Source: Rhodocyclales bacterium GT-UBC (GTDB lineage: Bacteria; Pseudomonadota; Gammaproteobacteria; Burkholderiales; Rhodocyclaceae). Taken from it: a DNA stretch of 64,000 nt. Below the pieces are notes generated by a model. The model worked only from the letters and a program-made list of their open reading frames with translations, did not search any database and was not told where the DNA came from. The DNA lies in NCBI GenBank assembly GCA_003583745.1, contig QXPY01000006.1, forward strand, positions 1 to 64,000, in the 5' to 3' direction. Positions 28,835 through 37,777 of this stretch are shown here, piece by piece; within the stretch, counting starts at the first letter, position 1, and each line of letters starts with the position of its first letter. A program made the translations under genes and the position numbers.

Positions 28835-29614
28835 ATGTCATTTGTCAGCTTTGAAAACGTCAGCCTGAGCTACGCGCCGGGTGGCGCCAACGCCATCGAG
28901 AATGTCAGCCTGAACATCCGGGAAGGTGAATTCGTTGCCGTCGTCGGACCGTCCGGCTGCGGCAAATCCACCCTGATGAAGCTGGTTTCCGGTCTCAAGC
29001 CGCCGAGCGAAGGCTATGTCTTCGTCGATGGGCGCGAGGTTGGCGGGCCGCTGAAGATCATCGGCATGGCCTTTCAGGCCGCCAACCTGCTGCCCTGGCG
29101 CACCACGCTGGACAACGTGATGTTGCCGCTGGAGATCGTCGAGCCGTTTCGCAGCAACCTGAAAAAGGAAAAGGCCAAGTACACCGCCGATGCCGAAGCC
29201 CTGCTCGCCAAGGTCGGCCTGGCCGGCTACGGCGACAAGTTCCCGTGGGAACTGTCGGGCGGCATGCAGCAACGCGCCTCGATCTGCCGCGCGCTGATCC
29301 ACCAGCCGCGCCTGTTGATGCTCGACGAACCGTTCGGCGCCCTTGATGCCTTCACCCGCGAGGAGCTGTGGTGCATGTTGCGCGACCTCTGGCAGCAACA
29401 GCCCTTCACCGTCGTGCTGGTGACGCACGATCTGCGCGAGGCGGTCTTCCTGGCCGATACCGTGTATGTGATGAGCAAGCGCCCGGGCCGCATCCTGGTG
29501 CGCAAGGAAATCGACCTGCCGCGCCCGCGGTCGCTCGACGTGACCTATACCGACGCCTTCGCCGGCTACGTTCACGAATTGCGTGAACACATCGGCCGTA
29601 TTCGTGAATCCTGA
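28835..29614 (+). CDS. ABC transporter ATP-binding protein, NitT/TauT family
   Basis: This 259-residue ATPase drives the importer. It has Walker A GPSGCGKST, Q-loop FQAANLLPW, the ABC signature LSGGMQQR and Walker B LLMLDEPFGALD, followed by the switch His (VTHD). It lies between the binding protein and permease genes on the same strand. Confidence 0.95.
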   Translation: MSFVSFENVSLSYAPGGANAIENVSLNIREGEFVAVVGPSGCGKSTLMKLVSGLKPPSEGYVFVDGREVGGPLKIIGMAFQAANLLPWRTTLDNVMLPLEIVEPFRSNLKKEKAKYTADAEALLAKVGLAGYGDKFPWELSGGMQQRASICRALIHQPRLLMLDEPFGALDAFTREELWCMLRDLWQQQPFTVVLVTHDLREAVFLADTVYVMSKRPGRILVRKEIDLPRPRSLDVTYTDAFAGYVHELREHIGRIRES

Positions 29615-29625
29615 GGAGCGCCAGC

Positions 29626-30402
29626 ATGGCCGTTAAACAAACCACCCTGATCAAGGCTGCGCCCTGGGCCTTGACCATCGCCATCTTCCTGATCTGGGAA
29701 GTCATCTGCAGCGGCTTGAAGATTCCCGACTACCTGATGCCGGCGCCGAGTGCGATCTGGGCCTCCGGCCACGAGTATGCCGGGCCGATCATGATGCACG
29801 CGACGCAGACCTTGTTCACCACGCTGGCCGGTTTTGCGCTGGCGGTCGTGGTCGGCATGCTGCTCGGCCTGGCGGTGGGCGCCTCGCCGCTGATCTACAA
29901 GGCCTGCTATCCGCTGCTGGTCGGCTTCAACAGTATTCCGAAGGTGGCTTTCGTGCCGGTGCTGGTCGTCTGGTTCGGCATCGGCACCATTCCCGCCATC
30001 CTGACCGCCTTCCTGATCTCCTTCTTCCCGGTCGTGGTCAATGTGGCGACCGGCCTGGCGACGCTGGAACCGGAACTGGAAGACGTGCTGCGTTCGCTCG
30101 GCGCCAAGCGCTGGGACATCATGGTCAAGGTCGGCTTGCCGCGCTCGCTGCCGTATTTCTTTGCCTCGCTGAAGGTGGCGATCACGCTGGCCTTCGTCGG
30201 TTCGGTGATTTCCGAAACCGTGGCGTCCAATCTCGGTATCGGCTACCTGATGATGTCGGCCAGCTCGTCGATGAACATGCCGCTCGTTTTTGCCGGGCTG
30301 ATCGTCATCGGCGTCATGGGCGTCGTGATGTACGAACTGTTTGCCTTGCTGGAGAAGCGTCTGACCGGCTGGGCACACCGCAATCCGAACGCCCCGGGCT
30401 GA
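29626..30402 (+). CDS. ABC transporter permease, NitT/TauT family
   Basis: The 258-residue inner-membrane protein has about six hydrophobic segments. It carries the permease coupling motif in the EAA-like region (LEPELEDVLRSLGAKRWDIMVKVGLPRSLP). GAGGAG precedes the ATG closely, and the gene starts 11 bases after the ATPase. It completes a three-gene importer ended by a terminator at 30421. Confidence 0.95.
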   Translation: MAVKQTTLIKAAPWALTIAIFLIWEVICSGLKIPDYLMPAPSAIWASGHEYAGPIMMHATQTLFTTLAGFALAVVVGMLLGLAVGASPLIYKACYPLLVGFNSIPKVAFVPVLVVWFGIGTIPAILTAFLISFFPVVVNVATGLATLEPELEDVLRSLGAKRWDIMVKVGLPRSLPYFFASLKVAITLAFVGSVISETVASNLGIGYLMMSASSSMNMPLVFAGLIVIGVMGVVMYELFALLEKRLTGWAHRNPNAPG

Positions 30403-30420
30403 TTCGCTTGAGGTGAGAAC

Positions 30421-30448
30421 AACGGCGCTGCGGCGCCGTTTTTTTTGC
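30421..30448 (+). terminator. Terminator of the ABC importer operon
   Basis: The 8-bp stem AACGGCGC/GCGCCGTT with a 4-base loop is followed by eight T residues. Confidence 0.92.
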
Positions 30449-30465
30449 CCATTCGATGTGGCGTA

Positions 30466-30487
30466 GCTACAAAGTATTACAAAAGGC
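30466..30487 (+). promoter_or_regulatory. Tandem 10-bp-phased repeat upstream of the hybrid kinase gene
   Basis: CTACAAAGTATTACAAAAGG contains TACAAA twice, 10 bases apart, about 90-105 bp before the sensor kinase ATG. It closely matches the repeat at 37095-37112 in front of the OmpR-type operon (shared TACAAAG-N-ATTACAA). One-helical-turn direct repeats are typical of OmpR/PhoB-class binding sites. The assignment is by pattern only. Confidence 0.5.
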
Positions 30488-30574
30488 ATAATGTCGGCAT
30501 ATTAGGAATTTGTTATTCCGTATTGGCGCTCTGCGTCCTTATCGGTCAGCCGGCTTATCCGGGCAAAGCAATTT

Positions 30575-33553
30575 ATGAAACACAATTTTCGCCTGCGCAG
30601 CTTGCTGGTTGCCGTTCTGCTTGTATCCAACCTGCTGGTCTGGGGGCTTTCCGGCCTGGCCTTGTACAACAGTCGACAACAATACGAGTCGAGAGCCGAA
30701 GCGCTCACCCAGAACATTGCCAAGGCAGTCGATCAGAGCCTGTCCAACAGTATCGAGAAGATCGACCTGGCCTTGCACGCTGTCGCCGATGAATTGGAGC
30801 GCCAGCTGGCCGAAGGGGGAATCCAGTCGGCGGCAATGAACAATTTCATGGAACGCCAGGCATTGCGCCTGCCGGAGGTAGAGGCATTCCGGGCATCCGA
30901 TGCCGATGGCCTGGTCATTCTCGGCAGGGGCGTCAACAAGGCGGATGCGGTGAGCTGGGCCGACCGTGCCTATTTCATCCAGTTACGGGCACAGGATGCA
31001 AAGCGGGTGTTGATCACCAAGCCGGTGATGGGCCGGATTTCGCGTGTGCCGATCATCGGCTTCCAGCTGCGTTACAACTTTCCGGACGGACGCTTTGCCG
31101 GCGTCGTTTCCGCGCCGGTCACACTCAATCATTTCAGCCAGTTGCTGGCGCAGTTTTCGGTCGGCGAGCACGGGACGATCGTCTTGCGCGATGCCGACCT
31201 CGGCTTGATTGCGCGCATCCCTGCCTTGTCCGACAAGCCGGCAGGCCAGGTCGGCAACAGCGTCATTTCACCTGAACTCAGGGCGGCGATCAGCTCCGGA
31301 CAGGTTGCCGGAACCTTCTACACGCCGGCTGCCGGCGACGGCCTCGAGCGCATGGTCAGTTTCAGCCGCCTGAGCCGTGCGCCGATGTTCTTTGCCGTGG
31401 GGGCCGCCAAGGAAGACTACCTGGCGGGTTGGTATGACGAACTGCACAAGACGCTGGCCCTGACTACCGGCTATTTGCTGCTCTCGATCATTCTTGGCGC
31501 GATCATCCTGCGTCTGCAGAGAGAGGCGGAACGAGGAGCTGTCGCCTTGGCCGAACGGGAGATGCGCCTGAAGACGATCATCGATAACGAGCCGGAATGC
31601 ATCAAGGTGGTCGATGCCGAGGGGCGATTGGTCGAAATGAACTCAGCCGGCCTCAAGATGATCGAGGCCGATTCGATGGCGCAGGTGGCGCTGCAGCGCG
31701 TCACCGACCTGATCGTGCCGGAATACCGGACGGCTTACATTGACATGCATCGGCGGGTGCTCGGTGGCAATACCGCGACCATGGAGTTCGAGGTGCGCGG
31801 CCTGAAGGGCGGGCGCCGCTGGCTGGAAACCCATGCTGCGCCCATGAATGACAACGGGCAGATCATGCAACTGGCGATTACCCGCGACATCAGCGAGCGC
31901 AAGAAGGCCGAAGCGGAGTTGGCGCAGCATCGGCGCAATCTCGAGCAACTGGTCGAAGAACGTAGCGCTGCCTTGATGGCGACGGAAGCCTGGGCGACCC
32001 ATATCGTGCAGTCGAGCGCCGATGGCTTGTTCGGGGTCGATGCAGATGGCCGGATCACCTTCATCAACCCGGCCGCCTGCGCCATGCTGGGGTACTCGGC
32101 CGAAGCGGTGATCGGGCAGTTGGCGCATCCGCTGTTTCATCACAGCCGGCCGGACGGAACACCCTATTTGCCGGCTGAGTGCCCTAGTTTTACAGCGTTG
32201 CGCGATGCGCGCACGATTCGGGTCGACGATGAGGTCTATTGGCATGCCGACGGTCACGCCATACCCGTGATGTACGCGATCCATCCGCTGAGTGTGAATG
32301 GCCGCAGCAGTGGCGCCGTCATCAGTTTCGTCGACATGAGCGCCTTGCAGGCCGCAGCCCGGGCCAGGGAGCAAGCCTTGCAGGAGGCGGAAAACCTGGC
32401 TCGCATGCGCAGCGAGTTTCTGGCCAACATGAGCCATGAGATCCGTACGCCGCTCAACGGCGTCCTCGGCTTTGCCGAAATCGGCCTGAAGCATTATCAA
32501 AATGCGCCGAAAGCGCAGGAGTCGTTCCGCAAGATTGTTTCTTCCGGAAAACGCCTGTTGGGCGTGATCAATGACATCCTCGACTTTTCCAAGATCGAGG
32601 CGGGAAAATTGACCATCGAGCAAACCGAGGTGTCGATCTGGGAAGTGGTCGATCATGTGCTCGAACTGGTGCGCGACCGGGCCCAGGCCAAACATCTCGA
32701 TCTGCGGATCAGCCTGTCGCCGGATTTGCCGACAACCTGTCTGGGCGATCCCTTGCGTTTGGGGCAGGTCCTGCTCAACGTCTTGTCGAACGCCATCAAA
32801 TTTACCGAACGGGGCCATGTCGCTCTTTCCGTCGCCTTGCAGGACGAGCGTCTGGTTTTTCGCGTGAGCGACACCGGGGTGGGTATGGACGAGGCGCAGA
32901 TGCAGCATTTGTTTACTCCCTTCCATCAGGCCGATGCCTCGGCTTCGCGGCGCTTCGGCGGGACCGGACTCGGCCTGGCGATCTGCCGGCAACTCCTGCA
33001 ACTGATGGCGGGCGAGATCAGCCTGTCCAGCCAGGCGGGGCAAGGCACCACGGTCGAGTTTCATGTGCCGTATTGCCCGGCGCCGATCATGCCGCCGGTG
33101 TCTGCCGTCCTGCCGGGTATGGCCTGGTCGGCCGACAAGCCATTGGCTGGCTTGTCCTTCCTGGTTGCCGAAGACGAGGTAATCAACCAGGAGATCCTGT
33201 ACGAGAACCTGGTCGAGGATGGCGCTCGGGTGGTGGTGGTCGATAACGGCCGCGCGGCGGTCGAGCGCATCGCCCGCGATGGCAGGGCGGCTTATGACTT
33301 GGTGCTGATGGATATCCAGATGCCGGAGATGGACGGTTACGAAGCGACCCGGCGAATTCTCGAAATGGCCCCGGATCTGCCAATCATCGCCCAGACCGCG
33401 CATGCCTTCAACGAGGAGCGCGAGCGCTGCTTTGCCGCCGGCATGGTCGGCCACGTGGCCAAACCATTCGATTCGAACGAATTGATCCATCTCGTGCGTC
33501 AGCATGTGCCGGCCCGCTCCGGCAAGCCGATACCGTTGGCGGACGCGAGTTAA
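30575..33553 (+). CDS. Hybrid sensor histidine kinase (Cache-PAS-PAS-HisKA-HATPase-REC)
   Basis: The 992-residue membrane sensor has TM1 at about residues 10-30 and a periplasmic Cache-like domain (about 45-285). TM2 (about 295-312) and two PAS domains (about 330-445 and 465-590) follow. The phospho-acceptor His621 is in NMSHEIRTPLNG. The HATPase domain has DTGVGMD and FGGTGLGLAI, and the C-terminal receiver has Asp913 (LMDIQMPEMDG). No output regulator is adjacent, so it must signal through an Hpt/response regulator elsewhere. Ligand unknown; the gene follows a nitrogen-type ABC importer. Confidence 0.92.
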   Translation: MKHNFRLRSLLVAVLLVSNLLVWGLSGLALYNSRQQYESRAEALTQNIAKAVDQSLSNSIEKIDLALHAVADELERQLAEGGIQSAAMNNFMERQALRLPEVEAFRASDADGLVILGRGVNKADAVSWADRAYFIQLRAQDAKRVLITKPVMGRISRVPIIGFQLRYNFPDGRFAGVVSAPVTLNHFSQLLAQFSVGEHGTIVLRDADLGLIARIPALSDKPAGQVGNSVISPELRAAISSGQVAGTFYTPAAGDGLERMVSFSRLSRAPMFFAVGAAKEDYLAGWYDELHKTLALTTGYLLLSIILGAIILRLQREAERGAVALAEREMRLKTIIDNEPECIKVVDAEGRLVEMNSAGLKMIEADSMAQVALQRVTDLIVPEYRTAYIDMHRRVLGGNTATMEFEVRGLKGGRRWLETHAAPMNDNGQIMQLAITRDISERKKAEAELAQHRRNLEQLVEERSAALMATEAWATHIVQSSADGLFGVDADGRITFINPAACAMLGYSAEAVIGQLAHPLFHHSRPDGTPYLPAECPSFTALRDARTIRVDDEVYWHADGHAIPVMYAIHPLSVNGRSSGAVISFVDMSALQAAARAREQALQEAENLARMRSEFLANMSHEIRTPLNGVLGFAEIGLKHYQNAPKAQESFRKIVSSGKRLLGVINDILDFSKIEAGKLTIEQTEVSIWEVVDHVLELVRDRAQAKHLDLRISLSPDLPTTCLGDPLRLGQVLLNVLSNAIKFTERGHVALSVALQDERLVFRVSDTGVGMDEAQMQHLFTPFHQADASASRRFGGTGLGLAICRQLLQLMAGEISLSSQAGQGTTVEFHVPYCPAPIMPPVSAVLPGMAWSADKPLAGLSFLVAEDEVINQEILYENLVEDGARVVVVDNGRAAVERIARDGRAAYDLVLMDIQMPEMDGYEATRRILEMAPDLPIIAQTAHAFNEERERCFAAGMVGHVAKPFDSNELIHLVRQHVPARSGKPIPLADAS

Positions 33554-34026
33554 GGGCGGTCGGGGCGGGCTTCGTCCGGGCAGACGGATTCGACCCCGAT
33601 ATCCTCGTTCCACAAGCCCGGTTGTTCGGTCATGAAGCGGCGCATGAGTTCGATGCAATCGGGCTCTTGCAACACCGTCACCTCGATGCCGCGCGAACGC
33701 AGCCATTCTTCTTCGCCCATGAAACTACGGTTCTCGCCGACGATCACCCGGCGGATGCCATACAACACGATGGCGCCGCTGCACATGGCGCAGGGCGATA
33801 GCGTCGTGTAGAGAACGGCGTCGTGATAAATCCGGGCGGGCTGGCGACCGGCGTTTTCGAACGCATCCATTTCGCCGTGCAGGATGGCGCTGCCCTTTTG
33901 TACTCGACGGTTGTGACCGCGTCCGATGATCCGCTCTTGATGGACGATCACCGAACCGATCGGAATGCCGCCCTCGGCCAGGCCCTGCCGGGCCTCATCG
34001 AGGGCTGCCTGCATGAAGCGGTCCAT
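33550..34026 (-). CDS. Cytosine deaminase, yeast Fcy1-type (CDA superfamily)
   Basis: The 158-residue zinc hydrolase should deaminate cytosine to uracil and release ammonia. The zinc ligands are His50 with catalytic Glu52 (ILHGEMDAFEN), Cys79 and Cys82 (LSPCAMC). The region VLYTTLSPCAMCSGAIVLYGIRRVIVGEN and the ending LWNEDIGV closely follow yeast Fcy1, which is also 158 residues. This differs from the amidohydrolase-type CodA of E. coli. It sits 27 bases after scpB in one operon. A broader nucleobase specificity cannot be excluded. Confidence 0.82.
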   Translation of the reverse strand: MDRFMQAALDEARQGLAEGGIPIGSVIVHQERIIGRGHNRRVQKGSAILHGEMDAFENAGRQPARIYHDAVLYTTLSPCAMCSGAIVLYGIRRVIVGENRSFMGEEEWLRSRGIEVTVLQEPDCIELMRRFMTEQPGLWNEDIGVESVCPDEARPDRP

Positions 34027-34053
34027 GTTGTCTCCCTGTGCGTCGTCTCCGAC

Positions 34054-34833
34054 TTACTCGCCAAGATACACCGGCGGGCGCTTTTCCATGAAGGCATGAA
34101 TGCCTTCGGCGTAATCGCGGCTGTTGTAGACCACACGGCGCAAGCCCTGTATCCGTTCGAAATCCGCCGGCGACAGGGCATGGGCGGCCGCCAGGATGCG
34201 CAGCTGTTCCTTCATCACGCCAATCGCCAGTGGCGAGTTGCGCGCCATGGCATGGGCGATTTCCATGGTGAAGGCGGTGATTTCCTCGGCCGGGATGACG
34301 TGATTGATGATGCCCTGGCGTTCGAGCCGCGCCGCAGTCATCGGCCGCCCGGTGAACAGGAGCTCCTTGGCGATATGGGGCGGGGCGGTATTCAGGAAGG
34401 TGAGCAGGCCGGTGGCGTTGTAGGGCACGCCCAGTTTGGCCGGGGTCGCGGCAAAGGTCGCTTCCGGCGTGGCGACGATCATGTCGCAGGCGAAGACCAG
34501 TTCGCAGGCGCCGCCCCAGACGCCGCCCTCGATCATGGCGATGACCGGGGCAGGAAAGGCTTCCACTTCGCGTACCAGCATGCGTAACGGGTCCTGCCAG
34601 CCAAGCGGGTCGCGCCCGCCAAGCGGCAATTCGGCGACGTTGTGGCCGGACGACCAGACCTTGGCACCAGGCTGGGCACGCAGGATGGCGACCCGGACAC
34701 CGGCGGATTTGAACGATTCGAAGCTGGCCGCAACCTCATGCACCAGTTCTTCGGACAAGGCGTTGCGTTTGAGTTGGTAATTAAGCGTGATGGTGCCGAT
34801 GCCATCTTCGATTTCGGCGATGATCAGAGACAT
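34054..34833 (-). CDS. scpB: Methylmalonyl-CoA decarboxylase-like enoyl-CoA hydratase family protein (ScpB/YgfG type)
   Basis: This crotonase-fold enzyme converts methylmalonyl-CoA to propionyl-CoA in the ScpB family. It follows E. coli YgfG along its length (SSGHNVAELPLGGRDPLGWQDPLR; EGGVWGGACELVFACDMIVAT; FERIQGLRRVVYNSRDYAEG). The oxyanion-hole glycines are in GGVWGGACE. At 259 residues the length is normal. GGGAAAC precedes the ATG. Linkage to a cytosine deaminase is unusual. Malonate semialdehyde/methylmalonate chemistry occurs in reductive or Rut-type pyrimidine breakdown, which could explain it, but that is inference. Confidence 0.83.
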   Translation of the reverse strand: MSLIIAEIEDGIGTITLNYQLKRNALSEELVHEVAASFESFKSAGVRVAILRAQPGAKVWSSGHNVAELPLGGRDPLGWQDPLRMLVREVEAFPAPVIAMIEGGVWGGACELVFACDMIVATPEATFAATPAKLGVPYNATGLLTFLNTAPPHIAKELLFTGRPMTAARLERQGIINHVIPAEEITAFTMEIAHAMARNSPLAIGVMKEQLRILAAAHALSPADFERIQGLRRVVYNSRDYAEGIHAFMEKRPPVYLGE

Positions 34834-34951
34834 GTTGTTTCCCGTTTGTACGTTGCGTCGATTGTGCCGCAGCCATTGCCGCTCACCGATGTTTTTGCTG
34901 TATGAATTGTTTCAGTTTCTGTTGTGACGACTCTCGTGCGGGCGGGAGCGT

Positions 34952-36292
34952 TCATGCCTCTGCCGGCAGCGCGCGGTCCGGATCGACGGCCGGCAGGTGC
35001 AGGATTGCCTCCAGGCCCCCATGCGGCCGGTTGAGCAGGCTCAGGCGGCCGCCTTCGAGGGCCATGATGCGGTCGACGATCGCCAGGCCGAGACCGGCCC
35101 CGGATGGTCCGCTGCGGGCCTGGGCCAGGCGGGTAAAGGGTTGCCGCAAGCGAGGCTGGGCGTCTGGCGGAATGCCCGGGCCGCGATCGATGATGCGCAA
35201 TTGCAGTTCGTCGGCCCGGCCAGCCAGGACAATCGACACCTCGTCCTGGCTGTATTTCAGGGCGTTGTCGAGCAGGTTGGCAATGGCTCGCCGCAAGGCT
35301 ACCGGGCGACAAAGGAGGAGCGGCAGGTTGGCGTCTTCCGGTGCGATGCGTAGACGCGGCGAAGCCTGGCCGGCGACGACGTCGCGAAGCAGTTCCTCGG
35401 GATGGCACAGGCTGGGCGATTCGGCATTGCCCAGACGGGCAAAGTCGATGAACTGGTCGATGATCTGGTCGGCAGCGGCGATGTGCCGCACCATGCCTTG
35501 GCGCAGCGCTTCGTCGCCACCGGCGTCGAGGATTTCGACCGCCAGCCGCAGTTTGGCGAGCGGCGTGCGCAGATCGTGGGAAATCCCGGCCAGCATGATG
35601 TTGCGTTCCCGCTCGCTGGCTTCAAGCTGGCGGGCCATGCGCTCGAATGCCGTTGCCAGATGGGCGATTTCACTGGGTGCATCGGCGATCCGGAAACTCG
35701 GAAAGCGTCCCTCGGCGAGCCCTGCCGCGGCCTGTTCCAGGGCCTTGAGCGGGCGGTGCAGGCTGCGCTGGATCAACCAGGCCCCCAGCGCGGCCAGTAC
35801 GCTGCTGATCAATACAATGACCAGTACCAAGGTGAGACGGGGCGCGTCGAGCGGTTGGGCATCAAGGCCCAGCCACCAGCTTTCGCCGCCGATCCGGGTT
35901 TCGATCCACAGCCGGCGGTGGGGGGCTTCCGACCAGGCAAGGCGATACGTTTCGCCCAGGCGTGCTTGCAGGCGTTGCAAGGCGAGCCGCGTCAGCAGAC
36001 GATCGGGCACGGTCAATGACGCCGGCCGTTGCGGCTGCAGGCGGACCGTCCCGTCCTGTGCCGCCAACTGCCGGGCAAAGGCCTGGCGTTCCAAGGCGGG
36101 CTGGCGCTCGATGGCCGCAGAAAGCACCTGCAGATAGTTTCCACTCAGTTCGGCCATGCGTTCGATGCGCGGCACTTGTATGAACAGATGAAAACCCAGG
36201 GCGACGGCGATTTCGGCGCACAGGATCAGCGCCACGATGCGTAGCAGATTGCGTCCGTAGAGGCTGCGCGGCTGCCAGCGACCGAGGTTCAT
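34952..36292 (-). CDS. Sensor histidine kinase, EnvZ/PmrB-like
   Basis: The 446-residue inner-membrane kinase has TM1 at about residues 17-37, a periplasmic domain of about 120 residues and TM2 at about 158-178. A HAMP linker (RSLHRPLKALEQAAAGLAEG) follows, then HisKA with the acceptor His in GISHDLRTPLAKLR. The HATPase motifs are NLLDNALKYS, DRGPGIP and GAGLGLAIV. Its ATG overlaps the stop of the response regulator gene (ATGA), so the two are co-translated. Confidence 0.93.
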   Translation of the reverse strand: MNLGRWQPRSLYGRNLLRIVALILCAEIAVALGFHLFIQVPRIERMAELSGNYLQVLSAAIERQPALERQAFARQLAAQDGTVRLQPQRPASLTVPDRLLTRLALQRLQARLGETYRLAWSEAPHRRLWIETRIGGESWWLGLDAQPLDAPRLTLVLVIVLISSVLAALGAWLIQRSLHRPLKALEQAAAGLAEGRFPSFRIADAPSEIAHLATAFERMARQLEASERERNIMLAGISHDLRTPLAKLRLAVEILDAGGDEALRQGMVRHIAAADQIIDQFIDFARLGNAESPSLCHPEELLRDVVAGQASPRLRIAPEDANLPLLLCRPVALRRAIANLLDNALKYSQDEVSIVLAGRADELQLRIIDRGPGIPPDAQPRLRQPFTRLAQARSGPSGAGLGLAIVDRIMALEGGRLSLLNRPHGGLEAILHLPAVDPDRALPAEA

Positions 36293-37008
36293 TCGGCTTC
36301 CTCGTCGCCGATGAAAACGTAACCGGCACCCCAGACGGTGCGGATGTAGCGGGGAGCGGCCGGGGCGGCCTCGAGGATGCGACGCAGACGCAGAATCTGC
36401 ACATCGACGCTGCGCTCGCTGTTGCCGTGATCGCGGCCGAAGGCCAGCGTGAGCAGCCGTTCCCGACTCAAGGGGCGACCGGCCTGGCCGCTCAAGGCGC
36501 GCAGCAGAGCGAATTCGCCGCTGCTCAGTTCGATGGGTTGCCCGTTGCGGGTCAATTGGCAGCTTTCCAGGTTCAGTCGGTACGGGCCGAAGGCGATTGT
36601 GCCGCTGGCTGTCAGCGAGGCGCTGTTGCGCGCCAGTTGCTGGCGTCTGAGCAAGGCGTTGAGGCGGGCTGCCAGCTCGCGCGGCTCGAAGGGTTTCGGC
36701 AGGTAGTCGTCGGCACCGGTTTCCAGGCCGATGATGCGGTCGATGGCGTCGCCGCGCGCGGTCAGCATCAGGATGGGAATGCTCTCGCCGGCCGTGCGCA
36801 GCCGTCGGCAAATCGACAAGCCGTCTTCGTCGGGCAGCATGAGGTCGAGAATCAGCGCGTCGTAGCACTCTCTGGCCAGCAATTTGTCCAGCTGGGCGGC
36901 GCTCTCCACCTGTCTGACCGTAAAGCCCTGGCTGCCCAGATAACGTTGCAGCAGGGTGCGCATTTCGGCTTCGTCGTCGAGGACAAGGATACGAGGCGAT
37001 GGGTTCAT
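36289..37008 (-). CDS. OmpR/PhoB-family response regulator
   Basis: The 239-residue regulator has a receiver domain (VLDDEAEMRTLL; phospho-acceptor Asp in ALILDLMLPDEDG; conserved Lys in YLPKPFEPREL). A winged-helix Trans_reg_C domain ends VDVQILRLRRILE...IRTVWGAGYVF. ATG 37008 is chosen because the residues upstream of it look non-coding. It heads the two-component operon and is divergent from a secreted-protein gene. Phased repeats between them are probable binding sites. Confidence 0.95.
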   Translation of the reverse strand: MNPSPRILVLDDEAEMRTLLQRYLGSQGFTVRQVESAAQLDKLLARECYDALILDLMLPDEDGLSICRRLRTAGESIPILMLTARGDAIDRIIGLETGADDYLPKPFEPRELAARLNALLRRQQLARNSASLTASGTIAFGPYRLNLESCQLTRNGQPIELSSGEFALLRALSGQAGRPLSRERLLTLAFGRDHGNSERSVDVQILRLRRILEAAPAAPRYIRTVWGAGYVFIGDEEAE

Positions 37009-37094
37009 CGGTGGCAGGCGGTTGATCGATGGCGCATTTTGCCTGTGCCGGCAGTTGTCGGGGAGGGGGCGGGGCCGCAATCCGGACAGAAAGT

Positions 37095-37141
37095 GATTAC
37101 AAAGGATTACAAGGGCCGGCGCGTCTAACAAACCCTAACAA
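37095..37141. promoter_or_regulatory. Two pairs of 10-bp-phased direct repeats, probable response-regulator sites
   Basis: GATTACAA occurs at 37095-37102 and 37105-37112. CTAACAA occurs at 37125-37131 and 37135-37141. Each pair is spaced exactly 10 bp, one helical turn, the usual layout for OmpR/PhoB-type dimers. The sites lie between the regulator ATG (37008, minus) and the secreted-protein ATG (37232, plus), so they could serve autoregulation and control of the divergent gene. Confidence 0.65.
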
Positions 37142-37231
37142 TTGCCATCGGCATGCCTGGCGCCGGCTGGCTAGACTGCATTCACCGTCCGCGAGCGGTC
37201 ATTCAATCGTTTCAATTCTCTGGAGATCGTC

Positions 37232-37759
37232 ATGCAATTTAACCGCAAACTTGCCCTGTTTCCGCTTCTTGCACTGTGCCTGAGTGCAGCCTTGCCGGCC
37301 TCAATCCAGGCGCGCGAACGTTTTGTCCGGCCCAATGCCGATGGCGGGGTTACTGCCGGCCGTCTGAACGGAGGCATCGGGCCGCAGGGTGGTGCCCACC
37401 TGCGTGGAAGGCGGACGCAGAGCGACGGCCAGGGCAATGTGACCTCGAGCAGCGGTGGCGTATTTCGTGGCGCGAACGGCGCGCAGGGCGGACAGGCCGC
37501 CCAGGTAAGCCGTCATGCCGACGGTTCCGCCAGCCGCCAGGGCGGTTTCGCCGCCAGTGGCGAGCGTGGCTCGATCCAGAGCCAGGGGAGCGCCAGCCGT
37601 AGTGTCGATGGCACGGTCAGTGGGCAGCGCAATACGAGTGCGACCGGTGCCAGCGGCAACACCTATCAGGGAAATACCAGCTATACCAAGGGTGAGGGCG
37701 TCAGCCACAGCGCAAGTTGCACCGATGCAGCGGGCAACAGCATTCCTTGCACCCGTTGA
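37232..37759 (+). CDS. Gly/Ser/Gln-rich secreted protein
   Basis: The 175-residue product has a signal peptide (KLALFPLLALCLSAALPASIQA) and a low-complexity mature region rich in Gly, Ser, Gln and Asn (GAQGGQAAQVSRHADGSASRQGG, GQRNTSATGASGNTYQGNTSYTKG). It ends with two cysteines (SCTDAAGNSIPCTR). The composition suggests an extended or adhesive cell-surface or periplasmic protein. No family is recognised. GGAG precedes the ATG. It is probably controlled by the divergent two-component system. Confidence 0.82.
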   Translation: MQFNRKLALFPLLALCLSAALPASIQARERFVRPNADGGVTAGRLNGGIGPQGGAHLRGRRTQSDGQGNVTSSSGGVFRGANGAQGGQAAQVSRHADGSASRQGGFAASGERGSIQSQGSASRSVDGTVSGQRNTSATGASGNTYQGNTSYTKGEGVSHSASCTDAAGNSIPCTR

Positions 37760-37777
37760 GCGCCCGGGGCGGTGGCG

